From the NCBI GenBank assembly GCA_902539035.1, contig CACBHL010000004.1, forward strand, positions 1 to 57,614: 57,614 bases of DNA, in the 5' to 3' direction. Below are positions 45,502 through 54,532 of this stretch, piece by piece. Every line of letters starts with the position of its first letter. The first letter of the stretch is position 1. This DNA is from an uncultured Pelagibacteraceae bacterium. GTDB taxonomy: Bacteria; Pseudomonadota; Alphaproteobacteria; Pelagibacterales; Pelagibacteraceae. Both the position numbers and the translations under genes were made by a program. A model generated the notes under the pieces. The model was not told where the DNA came from, made no database searches, and saw only the letters and a program-made list of their open reading frames with translations.

Positions 45502-46658
45502 TAAAACAAATTTCCAGAAATGCTTTTTTCATACATTTCTTTCAAATCCTTTTGATTAATTTTTTTTGGGTTTCCTCCAGTAGATGGATCTTCAAAAGCC
45601 ATTAAAGAAAGTTCATCAAGATTAATATTATTACAGTCCATCACATCTGATAATTTATGAGGTATATTTAAATCTTTTCTTAAGTCTAAAATCCATTCTA
45701 AAAAACTATCAAAACTTTTATTTACATTTAAATAATCACAAATTTCTAATATCTTGTTTTCTATTTCACTTTTATTAAATGACAATACATATGGCATAAA
45801 TATTGCATTTGATAAACCATGATGAATGTTAAACTTTGAGTTAACTGGATGACTTAAAGAATGAATAGCACCAAGACCTTTTTGGAATGCAGTTGCACCC
45901 ATCGATGAAGCCGAGAGTAAACTCATTCTTGCTTCAATGTTTTTTCCATCTTTATAAGCAGTAATTAAATATTTTTTAATTAATTTAATACCTTCAATTG
46001 CAATACCATTTGCCATTGGATGAAAACCTGGTGCACAAAATGCCTCAAGATTATGTGCTAGTGCATCCATGCCAGTAGCTGCAGTTAATCTAGGGGAAAG
46101 ATCTAGAGTTAAAACTGGATCTAAAATAACAATTGATGGCAACATCTTTGGATGAAAAATAATTTTTTTAACAGCTGTATCTTTATTTATAATTGCTGAA
46201 GCCCGTCCAGTTTCAGAGCCTGTTCCAGCAGTTGTAGGTATTGCTATAATACTTGGAATTTTAGAGCTTTCAGCTCTTTTCCAATAGTCTCCAATATCCT
46301 CAAAATCCCAAATTGGCCTATCTTGACCGCACATAAATGCTACTGCCTTACCAACATCAAGTGCACTTCCACCACCAATTGCTATTACACCGTCGCAATT
46401 AGATTTGTTATAGACTTTTACACCTTCATCTACATTTTGACCTATTGGATTTCCTGAAAAGTTTGAAAAAATTTCTAAATTATTAAATTTTTTTTTTAAA
46501 TTCTGTAATATACGTTTAATCATATCAAGATTAATTAAATCTTTATCAGTAATGAATAATGGATTTGATATTTTTAGATCTTGGCAGGCATCAACTAAAT
46601 CATTGATCCTATTTTTGCCTACCCACATCAAAGTTGGGTAATTCCAATTATGTTTCAT
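45501..46658 (-). CDS. Iron-containing alcohol dehydrogenase
   Basis: 385 residues. The NAD motif GGGSALDVGKAVAFM and the metal-site segments GTGSETG, GMDALAHNLEAFCAPGFHP and GAIHSLSHPVNSKFNIHHG give the group III Fe-ADH layout. It oxidises or reduces a small alcohol or aldehyde. In this methylamine setting a formaldehyde-related role is possible but unproven. It is divergent from tmm with 77 bases between. Confidence 0.88.
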   Translation of the reverse strand: MKHNWNYPTLMWVGKNRINDLVDACQDLKISNPLFITDKDLINLDMIKRILQNLKKKFNNLEIFSNFSGNPIGQNVDEGVKVYNKSNCDGVIAIGGGSALDVGKAVAFMCGQDRPIWDFEDIGDYWKRAESSKIPSIIAIPTTAGTGSETGRASAIINKDTAVKKIIFHPKMLPSIVILDPVLTLDLSPRLTAATGMDALAHNLEAFCAPGFHPMANGIAIEGIKLIKKYLITAYKDGKNIEARMSLLSASSMGATAFQKGLGAIHSLSHPVNSKFNIHHGLSNAIFMPYVLSFNKSEIENKILEICDYLNVNKSFDSFLEWILDLRKDLNIPHKLSDVMDCNNINLDELSLMAFEDPSTGGNPKKINQKDLKEMYEKSISGNLF

Positions 46659-46735
46659 AGTAAATAAAAATTTTATTTTTCTTTTTTTTGTAAGTAAGAT
46701 ATATTTATAGAATTATTAATGATAGGAAAATTTAG

Positions 46736-48067
46736 ATGTCTAAAGTAGCAATTATAGGTGCGGGTCCATGTGGTCTTTCGATGTTAAGAGCATTTGAACA
46801 TTTGGAAAATAAAAGTGAAAAAATACCTGAAATAGTTTGTTTCGAAAAACAAGATAACTGGGGTGGCCTTTGGAATTATAGCTGGAGAACAGGTTCTGAC
46901 CAATATGGAGATCCAGTACCAAACAGCATGTACAGATATTTATGGTCAAACGGTCCTAAAGAATGTTTGGAGTTTGCTGATTATTCTTTTGATGACCACT
47001 TTGGCAAACCAATACCATCTTTTCCTCCTAGAGAAGTTCTATATGACTATATAGTTGGACGAGTAAGCAAAGGTAATTTAAAACATAAAATTAAATTTAA
47101 TACTCGAGTTACAAATACCTCATTCAAAAATGACAAGTTTGAAATTAGCTATCAAGATAAAGCTAATAATAAAATTTTAACTGAAAATTTTGATTATTTG
47201 GTTATTTCGACTGGTCATTTTTCTGTTCCTTTTATCCCAGAATATGAGGGAATGAATTCCTTTCCTGGAAGAATTATGCATTCTCACGACTTTAGAGATG
47301 CTGAAGAATTCAGAGGTAAAAATGTAATTGTTCTTGGTAGTAGCTATTCTGCAGAAGATGTTGCGCTTCAGTGTAATAAATATGGAGCTAAAAGTGTTAC
47401 TATTGGCTATAGACACAATCCAATGGGATTTAAATGGCCCAAAGGTATGAAAGAAGTTCATTACTTAGATAAACTTCATGGTAAAAATGCAATATTCAAA
47501 GATGGAACAAAACAAGAGGCAGATGTCATAATTTTATGCACTGGTTATCTACATCATTTTCCATTTTTAGATGAAAGTTTAAAATTAAAAACTCATAATA
47601 GATTATACCCACCAAAATTATACAAGGGGGTAGTATGGCAAGATAATCATAAAATTTTATATTTAGGAATGCAGGATCAATTTCATACTTTTAATATGTT
47701 TGATTGCCAAGCTTGGTATGCAAGAGACGTTATTATGGGTAAGATTAAAATGCCTAGTAATGATGAAATAGAAAAGGACATTAACAAGTGGGTTGATATG
47801 GAAGAAAAATTAGAAAATCCAGATCAAATGATAGATTTTCAAACAGAATATACTAAAGAACTTCATGAAATGTCAGATTATCCTAATATAGATTTTGAAT
47901 TAATTAGAAAACATTTCAAAGAGTGGGAACATCATAAAGTTGAAGATATTCTAACTTATAGAAATAAATCCTTTTCTTCACCTGTGACTGGTTCCATTGC
48001 TCCAATCCATCATACGCCTTGGGAAAAAGCAATGGACGATTCTATGAAAACTTTTCTAAATAAATAA
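46736..48067 (+). CDS. tmm: Trimethylamine monooxygenase (bacterial FMO)
   Basis: 443 residues, matching bacterial Tmm. The FAD motif is AIIGAGPCGLSMLRAFEH, with NWGGLWNYSWRTG after it. The FMO signature reads FPGRIMHSHDFRDAEEF, and the NADPH motif is IVLGSSYSAEDVAL. It oxidises TMA to TMAO with NADPH and O2. TMAO transporter and demethylase genes a few kilobases downstream make the call strong. It stops three bases before the convergent gpsA-like gene. Confidence 0.9.
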   Translation: MSKVAIIGAGPCGLSMLRAFEHLENKSEKIPEIVCFEKQDNWGGLWNYSWRTGSDQYGDPVPNSMYRYLWSNGPKECLEFADYSFDDHFGKPIPSFPPREVLYDYIVGRVSKGNLKHKIKFNTRVTNTSFKNDKFEISYQDKANNKILTENFDYLVISTGHFSVPFIPEYEGMNSFPGRIMHSHDFRDAEEFRGKNVIVLGSSYSAEDVALQCNKYGAKSVTIGYRHNPMGFKWPKGMKEVHYLDKLHGKNAIFKDGTKQEADVIILCTGYLHHFPFLDESLKLKTHNRLYPPKLYKGVVWQDNHKILYLGMQDQFHTFNMFDCQAWYARDVIMGKIKMPSNDEIEKDINKWVDMEEKLENPDQMIDFQTEYTKELHEMSDYPNIDFELIRKHFKEWEHHKVEDILTYRNKSFSSPVTGSIAPIHHTPWEKAMDDSMKTFLNK

Positions 48068-48070
48068 AAT

Positions 48071-49030
48071 TTAATATTTTATTTTTAATTTTTTATTTTT
48101 TGTGATTGCATTTAATAATGCAATCATTAAGGGTATTTTTTTACGATTAATTTTCTTTAAAATGTACGGAGCAATTTCGAAAGCAAGATCGGCACCTTCA
48201 ACAGTATCATCTTTCATAAATTTTTTCTTGGCAGATTTAAAAGTAAAACCTTTACCAAGATAATCACCCATTTTACTATTTCTGCCACCAACAGCACTTA
48301 CGTACAGATCACCTACACCAGCAAGCCCATAAACAGTTTCTTTTTTTCCCTTAAAATATTTAATTAAATAATCCATTTCATCAATTGATTTCCTAAATAA
48401 AGCTGAGGATGTGTTCTCACCTTGTCCTGATCCAATTATCATAGAATATATATTTTTAATAGCTGAAGAAAACTCTACACCTCTGACATCAGTTGTATGT
48501 TCTGTCTTATAATACTTAGTGGATATTATCTTCCCAATATCTTTTGCTACCTTAATATTTTTATTCCCAATAACAGTATAACTCTTTATCTTTCGAGCAA
48601 GCTCTTTTGCTAAACACGGGCCTTTTAAGACAGAAATATTTAGTTTGTTATTATTTTTATTAAGCTGTTCAGACATAGTAATAATTCTTTTTGTTTTATC
48701 TAACTTTAGTCCTTTAGTAAGAACCAAAATAGGAGTTTTACTTTTAAGGTGTGCTAAATATTTACTAATTATTTCTATTCCAACGGAACTTACAGCTACA
48801 ACTATAAGATCCCACTTTAAATTTAACATTTCAGGAACAAATTTTTTTGTTTTTATTTTTTTTGGTAAATTAATTTTTAAAGATGGATGAAACTTTTTTT
48901 TAAGATTTAATTTACTAATTAATTTAATATTATGTGGCTCAGAAAGTGTTACATGATGTCTATTTTCTATTAAAGGAATAGAAAAAGCAGCTCCCATTGC
49001 TCCTGATCCTATAATCAAAATTTTTTTCAT
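48071..49030 (-). CDS. gpsA: Glycerol-3-phosphate dehydrogenase [NAD(P)+]-like
   Basis: 319 residues. The Rossmann motif IIGSGAMGAAFSIP is at the start. The conserved VLTKGLKLD, VLKGPCLAKELA and GVEFSSAIKNIYSM segments include the catalytic lysine region, and YGLAGVGDLYVSAVGGRNS is typical of GpsA. It reduces dihydroxyacetone phosphate for phospholipid synthesis. The sequence is divergent, so this may be a second GpsA-type enzyme. It lies eight bases downstream of tmoW on the same strand. Confidence 0.8.
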   Translation of the reverse strand: MKKILIIGSGAMGAAFSIPLIENRHHVTLSEPHNIKLISKLNLKKKFHPSLKINLPKKIKTKKFVPEMLNLKWDLIVVAVSSVGIEIISKYLAHLKSKTPILVLTKGLKLDKTKRIITMSEQLNKNNNKLNISVLKGPCLAKELARKIKSYTVIGNKNIKVAKDIGKIISTKYYKTEHTTDVRGVEFSSAIKNIYSMIIGSGQGENTSSALFRKSIDEMDYLIKYFKGKKETVYGLAGVGDLYVSAVGGRNSKMGDYLGKGFTFKSAKKKFMKDDTVEGADLAFEIAPYILKKINRKKIPLMIALLNAITKNKKLKIKY

Positions 49031-49038
49031 AATAAAGA

Positions 49039-51192
49039 TTAGGCTATTCCTAAATGTTTCTTTCTCTTACTAACCCAAGTTCTTATCAAATTATCAAAAA
49101 TTAACCCTATAAATGCTACACAAATACCTAATGTCAGACCTATACCTGCACCATTTTTATCAGATAAAGCTTTTAAAATGTATTGACCTAGATCTTCTGT
49201 CCCAATGAAGGCTCCTATAATTACCATGAATAGAGCAAAAACTATTGTTTGATTTAAACCAAGCATCATGTGAGGAAAAGCTAATGGGAATTCAATTTTT
49301 GTTAATCGTTGAAACTTATTTACACCAGACATCGTTGCAGCTTCATGTAACCCTACTGGAACACTTCTAAGGCCTTCAATTGTATATCTAGTTGCAGGAA
49401 TTGTTGCGTAAACAATCACAGCAATTAAAACTGATGTGTCTGTTATTCCAAATAACATCATTACCGGAATTAAATATACAAAAGATGGAAAGGTTTGAAA
49501 TATATCACAAACTCCTAACATAAATTTTGCTGCACTTTTGCTTTGAAAACATAAGGTTCCAACTGTAAAACCAATTAAACACGAAATTACAACTCCAAAA
49601 GTTGCCATGTATGTTGTAACCAATGCTCTGTCCCACCATGGACTAAGAGCTATAAATAAAGTTAACCCGCACACTACTAATGCTGATCTAATTCCACCAA
49701 TTAAGTAACCAGCCCCAACTACTAAAACAATTGTAGCAACAGCAGGCATCCTTAAATAAAGTGCTCGCATGGGCTGTAAAACCTCTTGAATTAACCATGT
49801 GTTAAATGCTTTTATATATACGAAGAATGTTTCGAAGATCCAGTCAACACCTTTATTCCAAAAATCTGCAGTTGATATTCCTTTGTTATGAGGAATTTCA
49901 AATAAATAATTAAATGTACCTTTGAACAAAAAAGTTCCAATATATGCGAGTATAATTCCTACAACAAACGCTCCTGCAAAAAATATAGCATTTTTATTTC
50001 TTTCGAAAAACGTAAGATTGCCAAAATAGTCATTTTGTTTATTTGCCCAGGCTAAGGACATTTTATCTAATAATATTGCGATAAGACTAATACACAAACC
50101 CGCTTCTAAAGCTAATCCAATATTAAGCTGATTAAGAGCTAATAATAAATTGAAGCCTAAACCTTTTGCTCCAATAAATGCTGAGATAACCGCCATTGAA
50201 AAACAAACCATTATCACCTGATTAACACCGATTAGTATATCTCTTCTAGCCGTAGGAATTAACACTTTGAACATTAATTGCCAATTGTTACATCCACTCA
50301 TTTTGCCAGCTTCAATTACTTCAGGTGGTATGGCTCTTAATCCTAATAAAGTTAATAATATCATTGGTGGAATGGCGACTATCATGGTTATAATTACTGC
50401 TGCATGATCACCTACTCCAAATAAAACTAGCGCAGGAACAAGAACTGCATATTGTGGCATGGTTTGCATAACTAAGAGAATTGGATAAAGAGCTTTTTCC
50501 ACTCGTTTACTTTTAAATGCAGATATACCTAGACCTAATCCAAATATAAAAGACAATGGCGCAGCAACTAAAATAAACGATAAAGTTTGCATAGATGGTT
50601 TCCACTGACCAAAAATAGAAATGTAAACCATTGTTAATCCAGCGAAAATGGCTAAACCTTTACCACTCAATTTATAAGATAATATTGTTGCTCCAGCAGC
50701 AACAATAGTCCATGGTAAACCTGGTAATTCCGCCCATGGATTAGCATCAATAAAATCCCAACTTGTAAATGCAACAATAGTTTCTAATCCACCTAATAAA
50801 ATCTCTCTAATTAACTCAATTATAAAGGTCATAAATGCAGTTAAATTTCTACTTATCTGCAAGAGAAGCGGTCTTGTTTTAAATTCTTGTGTATCTTCAT
50901 TCCAAAACTCCATCGGCATCCAGTCGTTCATTAGGAAAAATAATGAGTCATTTATCCATATAGGTAACCATCCAAGTAACGGAGGTAATCTCCAAAAGAC
51001 ATCAAAAGCATAATACCTTACCTCCTTGCCAGCGAAAACAAAGGTACTTTGATTGGGGTCTTTAACAAACTCTGCCTGACCTCTTATAAATTTATATGTT
51101 TCAGGAACTTCGATTGCAAAACATAATGCAAAAAAAACAATTAATAAAAACAACCACTGAAATATTTTTGGATTTTTTTTTAAAAATTCCAT
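49039..51192 (-). CDS. tmoW: TMAO ABC transporter permease (fused double permease)
   Basis: 717 residues. Two binding-protein-dependent permease domains lie in one chain, each with an EAA-type loop: PPEVIEAGKMSGCNNWQLM in the first half and PVGLHEAATMSGVNKFQRLT in the second. It belongs to the glycine betaine/proline (ProW-like) class. With TmoV and TmoX it imports TMAO. It starts three bases after tmoV. Confidence 0.85.
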   Translation of the reverse strand: MEFLKKNPKIFQWLFLLIVFFALCFAIEVPETYKFIRGQAEFVKDPNQSTFVFAGKEVRYYAFDVFWRLPPLLGWLPIWINDSLFFLMNDWMPMEFWNEDTQEFKTRPLLLQISRNLTAFMTFIIELIREILLGGLETIVAFTSWDFIDANPWAELPGLPWTIVAAGATILSYKLSGKGLAIFAGLTMVYISIFGQWKPSMQTLSFILVAAPLSFIFGLGLGISAFKSKRVEKALYPILLVMQTMPQYAVLVPALVLFGVGDHAAVIITMIVAIPPMILLTLLGLRAIPPEVIEAGKMSGCNNWQLMFKVLIPTARRDILIGVNQVIMVCFSMAVISAFIGAKGLGFNLLLALNQLNIGLALEAGLCISLIAILLDKMSLAWANKQNDYFGNLTFFERNKNAIFFAGAFVVGIILAYIGTFLFKGTFNYLFEIPHNKGISTADFWNKGVDWIFETFFVYIKAFNTWLIQEVLQPMRALYLRMPAVATIVLVVGAGYLIGGIRSALVVCGLTLFIALSPWWDRALVTTYMATFGVVISCLIGFTVGTLCFQSKSAAKFMLGVCDIFQTFPSFVYLIPVMMLFGITDTSVLIAVIVYATIPATRYTIEGLRSVPVGLHEAATMSGVNKFQRLTKIEFPLAFPHMMLGLNQTIVFALFMVIIGAFIGTEDLGQYILKALSDKNGAGIGLTLGICVAFIGLIFDNLIRTWVSKRKKHLGIA

Positions 51193-51195
51193 AAT

Positions 51196-52227
51196 TTAAT
51201 TTCCATTTTTCCTTCCACCAAAAACTGTATTAATTATCTTTGTAGGATTAATAGAGCCTATAATTTTATTATTACTATCAATAACTCCTACAGTTTTTTC
51301 TTGAGTTAGAATTTTTTCAGCAACATTTTCAATAATCTCATCTTTTGAAACTCTTAAATCTCCTAAATTATCACTTGTAGATTGATCCATTACATCTTCA
51401 ATTAACAAAACTTTTTCCCTTGGTACTTCTTCAGTAAATTTCCTCACATATTCAGTTGCAGGATTTAAAACTATTTTAGCAGGTGTATCTAATTGTTCAA
51501 TTATGCCATCCTTCATAATTGCTATTCGATCAGCTAGCTTTAAAGCTTCGTCAAAATCATGAGTGATGAACATTATAGTTTTTTGCAATTTATCTTGAAG
51601 TCTTAAAAACTCATCCTGCATTTCTTTTCGGATCAAAGGATCTAATGCTGAAAAAGGCTCATCTAAAAACCAAATATCCGGCTCTACAGCTAAGGATCTT
51701 GCAATACCTACTCTCTGCTGTTGTCCACCTGAAAGTTCTCTTGGAAAATAATTTTCCCTTCCGTCTAATCCAACCAACTTAACCATATCCATTGCCTTAC
51801 TAATGCTCTCATCAGTATTAATTCCCTTAATCTGTAATGGAAATGCTATATTTTCAACTACAGTTTTGTGCGGCAACAACGCAAAGCTTTGAAAAACCAT
51901 TCCCATTTTATTTCTTCTAAGATCAATAAGTTCTTTGTTGTTTAGCTCCAATAAATCTTGACCTTCTATAAAAATTTTTCCACCTGTTGCATCTGTTAAT
52001 CTTGAAATACATCTAAGTAATGTTGATTTACCTGATCCAGATAAACCCATCACAACCAACATTTCTCCTTTTGCTACTTCAAAAGAAGCATTGTTAACTC
52101 CGACTATACATCCATTTTCTTGAAAAGTTTTTGCATCTACATTTCCATTTGCTTCTTGGAGCATTTTTTTGGCATTTTCTCCGAAAATTTTGTAAACAGA
52201 TTCACATTTAATAACTGTATCAGACAT
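51196..52227 (-). CDS. tmoV: TMAO ABC transporter ATP-binding protein
   Basis: 343 residues. Walker A GLSGSGKST is at 61-69, signature LSGGQQQR, and Walker B DIWFLDEP. A C-terminal region of about 80 residues resembles a degenerate CBS-type domain (EKTVGVIDSNNKIIGSINPT), as in ProV-type ATPases. It energises TmoW. A spacer of 66 bases separates it from the 133-residue gene upstream and contains an orphan AAGGAG and a TATTAT element, perhaps an internal promoter. Confidence 0.87.
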   Translation of the reverse strand: MSDTVIKCESVYKIFGENAKKMLQEANGNVDAKTFQENGCIVGVNNASFEVAKGEMLVVMGLSGSGKSTLLRCISRLTDATGGKIFIEGQDLLELNNKELIDLRRNKMGMVFQSFALLPHKTVVENIAFPLQIKGINTDESISKAMDMVKLVGLDGRENYFPRELSGGQQQRVGIARSLAVEPDIWFLDEPFSALDPLIRKEMQDEFLRLQDKLQKTIMFITHDFDEALKLADRIAIMKDGIIEQLDTPAKIVLNPATEYVRKFTEEVPREKVLLIEDVMDQSTSDNLGDLRVSKDEIIENVAEKILTQEKTVGVIDSNNKIIGSINPTKIINTVFGGRKNGN

Positions 52228-52293
52228 AAATTATTATTAAGTTATACGAAATTTAGATGAATTAATATGTATATAATACTCGTCTCTCCTTAA

Positions 52294-52695
52294 TTAAAAA
52301 TTTTTGATATAATAAATTCTAGTATCAATACCAGTACTTAAAAAACTTAACGCCTCCCCACTTACTTTAATTTGTTCATCTACTCCAACATTGTTTCCAC
52401 TAACTGTGAAACCTGCAAAACATTTATTTTTTTCTTCATCCCATTCAACAAATGTTTCATCAATTTTGTTGCCATTTATTGTATAAATTTCATGCGCTCT
52501 AAAGTTAAGAAAATTAGCCCCCATTATTGCTCTTTGAGGAATAAGTTTTGTTGCCTTACAGACTTTCTCGTAAACATCGACGGATAGTCTATGATGATCA
52601 GTTCCATCAAAAGCAACTAAAATTCCAGATGGCAGACTTGATATTAATTCATTTAATTTTCTTTCTTCTGCAATTCTTTCTTCTTCTATTTTCAT
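52294..52695 (-). CDS. Hypothetical protein between tmoX and tmoV, 133 residues
   Basis: No family recognised with confidence. The N-terminus is charged and helical (EEERIAEERKLNELIS). Then come SGILVAFDGTDHHRLSVDVY, NFLNFRAHEIYTINGNK and a beta-rich remainder ending in DTRIYYIKNF. There is no signal peptide. Its start overlaps the stop of the 48-residue gene (ATGA), so the two are coupled. Position beside TMAO transport and demethylation suggests a related job. Confidence 0.6.
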   Translation of the reverse strand: MKIEEERIAEERKLNELISSLPSGILVAFDGTDHHRLSVDVYEKVCKATKLIPQRAIMGANFLNFRAHEIYTINGNKIDETFVEWDEEKNKCFAGFTVSGNNVGVDEQIKVSGEALSFLSTGIDTRIYYIKNF

Positions 52696-52838
52696 CCTTC
52701 ATTATTAATAATCTCTATCTCATCATCAGGGAAAATATGAAAAGCAGTAAGACCACTTCCATTTACAACATGCCTTTCAACTCCTGGTGGTAAAATATTA
52801 AGTCCTGGATATTTTATTTCTTTACTAATTCCTAACAT
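52692..52838 (-). CDS. Micro-protein resembling the start of TDM/DUF1989 proteins, 48 residues
   Basis: ATG at 52838 to TGA at 52692-52694. The sequence ILPPGVERHVVNGSGLTAF followed by HIFPDDEIEIINNEG recalls, from memory, the N-terminal beta-module of TMAO demethylase-type proteins. It ends abruptly after INNEG. The short length and the ATGA overlap with the next gene suggest a real coupled gene. A degraded or relocated domain is the alternative. No homology search was possible. Confidence 0.5.
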   Translation of the reverse strand: MLGISKEIKYPGLNILPPGVERHVVNGSGLTAFHIFPDDEIEIINNEG

Positions 52839-52873
52839 GATCAATGCTTTATAATTATTTTTATTGTGACCAT

Positions 52874-52919
52874 ATTATACTGAAAACGAGTTGACTATAC
52901 CTTTAAATCGGAACATACT
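52874..52919. promoter_or_regulatory. Divergent promoters for tmoX and the 48-residue gene
   Basis: For tmoX (plus): TTGACT (52891-52896), 17 bases, then CATACT (52914-52919). For the minus gene: a TATAAT -10 (plus strand ATTATA at 52874-52879) without a clear -35. The elements are tightly interleaved, so a regulator binding here could affect both directions. Confidence 0.5.
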
Positions 52920-52952
52920 TTGAAATTAATATTAATAATCGAGGGGAAAAAA

Positions 52953-53906
52953 ATGAAAAAAATAATATCATTATTGTCTGCTCTTGTAATTTCTGTGGTA
53001 AGTTTTGCAGGAATTTCTAACGCTGCAGATAGCAAAAAACCCATCGTAATCCCAACTCATAACTGGTCAAGTCAAATTGTAATGGCTTATGTTATTGGTG
53101 GAATTTTCGAAAGCATGGGTAACAATGTTAAATATGTAAATGCTGACTCACAAGCAGTTTACGAGTCAATTAGAATTGGAGACGTAACTATATCTCACGA
53201 AGTGTGGGAATCTGCATTTGGTAAATCATTCACAACTGCTTTAGATAAAGGTGGTTTAATAGATATGGGTGATCATGAAGCAAGAACACTTGAAGATATG
53301 GGGTACCCAAACTGGGTTACAGACAAAGGATTATGCCCTGGTCTACCAGACTGGACTGCTTTAAAAAATCCTGACTGTGCTAAAAACTTTACAACACCTG
53401 ACTCTCCAAATGGAAAAGGAAGAATGTTAGAAGGTCCACAAACTTGGCATGGTGATTTAATACCACAAAGGGTTGATGCTTTAGGTTTAGGTGACCTTTG
53501 GTGGGTTAAATTTGCTGGAAGTGCAGATGCGCTTTGGGCTGAATTAGCAGCTGCTGAAAAAGAAGGAAGAGGAACAATAATTTTCAATTGGACACCAAAC
53601 TTTACAGATGGTGCTGGTTTTACATTTATTGACTTTCCTCCATACACTGCTGGTTGCAGACCAGAAGATGGTGGAGATGGAAAATGTGGTTCTCCAGATG
53701 GTTATCTGAAAAAAGCAGCACATGAGGATTTTCCAAAAACTCATCCAAATGCAGCTAAAGTATTCAAAAAAATGTCATTTTCTACAAGTCAAATTGGAGC
53801 AATGGCAGCTTTAGTTGATATGGATAAGATGACTCATGAAGATGCAGCTAAAAAATGGTTAGCCGATAATAAGAAAGTGTGGGAAGAATTTACACACGAT
53901 CATTAA
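52953..53906 (+). CDS. tmoX: TMAO-binding periplasmic protein
   Basis: About 317 residues. The frame extends to 52920, but GAGGGGA lies five to eleven bases before the ATG at 52953, which also gives a clean signal peptide (KKIISLLSALVISVVSFAGI, cleaved near SNAAD). The mature protein is of the glycine betaine/quaternary amine binding type, with tryptophan-rich segments (HEVWESAFG, TWHGDLIP, FNWTPNFTDGAGF) that form an aromatic cage. Neighbouring tmoVW, tmm and tdm support TMAO as ligand. A strong terminator follows. Confidence 0.87.
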   Translation: MKKIISLLSALVISVVSFAGISNAADSKKPIVIPTHNWSSQIVMAYVIGGIFESMGNNVKYVNADSQAVYESIRIGDVTISHEVWESAFGKSFTTALDKGGLIDMGDHEARTLEDMGYPNWVTDKGLCPGLPDWTALKNPDCAKNFTTPDSPNGKGRMLEGPQTWHGDLIPQRVDALGLGDLWWVKFAGSADALWAELAAAEKEGRGTIIFNWTPNFTDGAGFTFIDFPPYTAGCRPEDGGDGKCGSPDGYLKKAAHEDFPKTHPNAAKVFKKMSFSTSQIGAMAALVDMDKMTHEDAAKKWLADNKKVWEEFTHDH

Positions 53907-53927
53907 GGTTAAAAATAAAAAACTTAT

Positions 53928-53964
53928 AAATCTCTCCCAACTTTGTTGGGGGGGATTTTTTTTT
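53928..53964 (+). terminator. Strong Rho-independent terminator of tmoX
   Basis: A stem of about 14 pairs (ATCTCTCCCAAC with GTTGGGGGGGAT, including two G-U pairs) encloses a three-base TTT loop and runs into a T-rich tail. It isolates tmoX from the downstream genes, so tmoX has its own transcript with its own promoter and end. Confidence 0.9.
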
Positions 53965-53990
53965 ATTTAATTTTTGTATAAAATAAACCT

Positions 53991-54368
53991 ATGAAAAATA
54001 TTTTTTTATTTTTAATTTTAACTTTTTTTATTAGTTCATCGGTTTTTGCACGAAGTACTGGATGTAAAGAGGGAAATTGTGAAAACGGATATGGAAAATG
54101 GGTTTATACTGATAAAACTACTTATGAAGGAGAGTGGGTTGAAACCAAGAAACAAGGTCAGGGAGTAGAAACTTGGCCAAATGGATATATCTATAAAGGT
54201 GAATTTAAAAATAGTGTATGGAGTGGACAAGGACTATTAACGTTTCCAGATGGTTCTACTTATGATGGCGAATGGGCCAACGGCTTTATGAATGGTCAAG
54301 GAACATTCACTTGGGCTGATGGAAAGCAAAAATCAGGAATTTGGAAAAATGGAAAATTACAAGAATAA
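53991..54368 (+). CDS. Secreted MORN-repeat protein
   Basis: 125 residues. A signal peptide (IFLFLILTFFISSSVFA) precedes four MORN repeats, recognisable by YEGEW, YKGEF, YDGEW and SGIW ends with GQG turns. MORN repeats make a beta-sheet surface that often contacts lipid or protein. The stop overlaps the start of the next small gene (TAATG). The role within a TMAO locus is unclear. Confidence 0.85.
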   Translation: MKNIFLFLILTFFISSSVFARSTGCKEGNCENGYGKWVYTDKTTYEGEWVETKKQGQGVETWPNGYIYKGEFKNSVWSGQGLLTFPDGSTYDGEWANGFMNGQGTFTWADGKQKSGIWKNGKLQE

Positions 54369-54532
54369 TGTCTCAAGAAAATTATTTTAACAAATTAAAA
54401 GAATTACCAGAGCAGGTTAGACAGTTTGGTGGATTAATAATAATTACATTAATCATCATTTTATCATTTGTTATTTTAAACAATATTTTTGGAGAAGGTG
54501 ATGATTTAGTAAAAAGGATGAAAGTATTCTAG
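54368..54532 (+). CDS. Small single-helix membrane protein, 54 residues
   Basis: ATG at 54368 to TAG at 54530-54532. One membrane helix (GGLIIITLIIILSFVILNNI) sits between a charged N-terminus (NKLKELPEQVRQ) and a short acidic/basic tail. A start further upstream at 54341 would overlap the MORN gene, so 54368 is preferred. Its end overlaps the presumed tdm start. No family recognised. Confidence 0.6.
   Translation: MSQENYFNKLKELPEQVRQFGGLIIITLIIILSFVILNNIFGEGDDLVKRMKVF

Noticed and set aside
52228..52293. AAGGAGAGAC upstream of tmoV recalls the start of a glycine aptamer
   Set aside because: The conserved CCGAAGG core is absent and the 66-base spacer is too short for the aptamer.
52690..54523. 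Inverted 10-base repeats (TTTCATCCTT at 52690, AAGGATGAAA at 54514) flanking tmoX suggested an inversion that split tdm
   Set aside because: AAGGATGAAA is an ordinary ribosome-site plus start context, and the reading frames would not join across the repeat.
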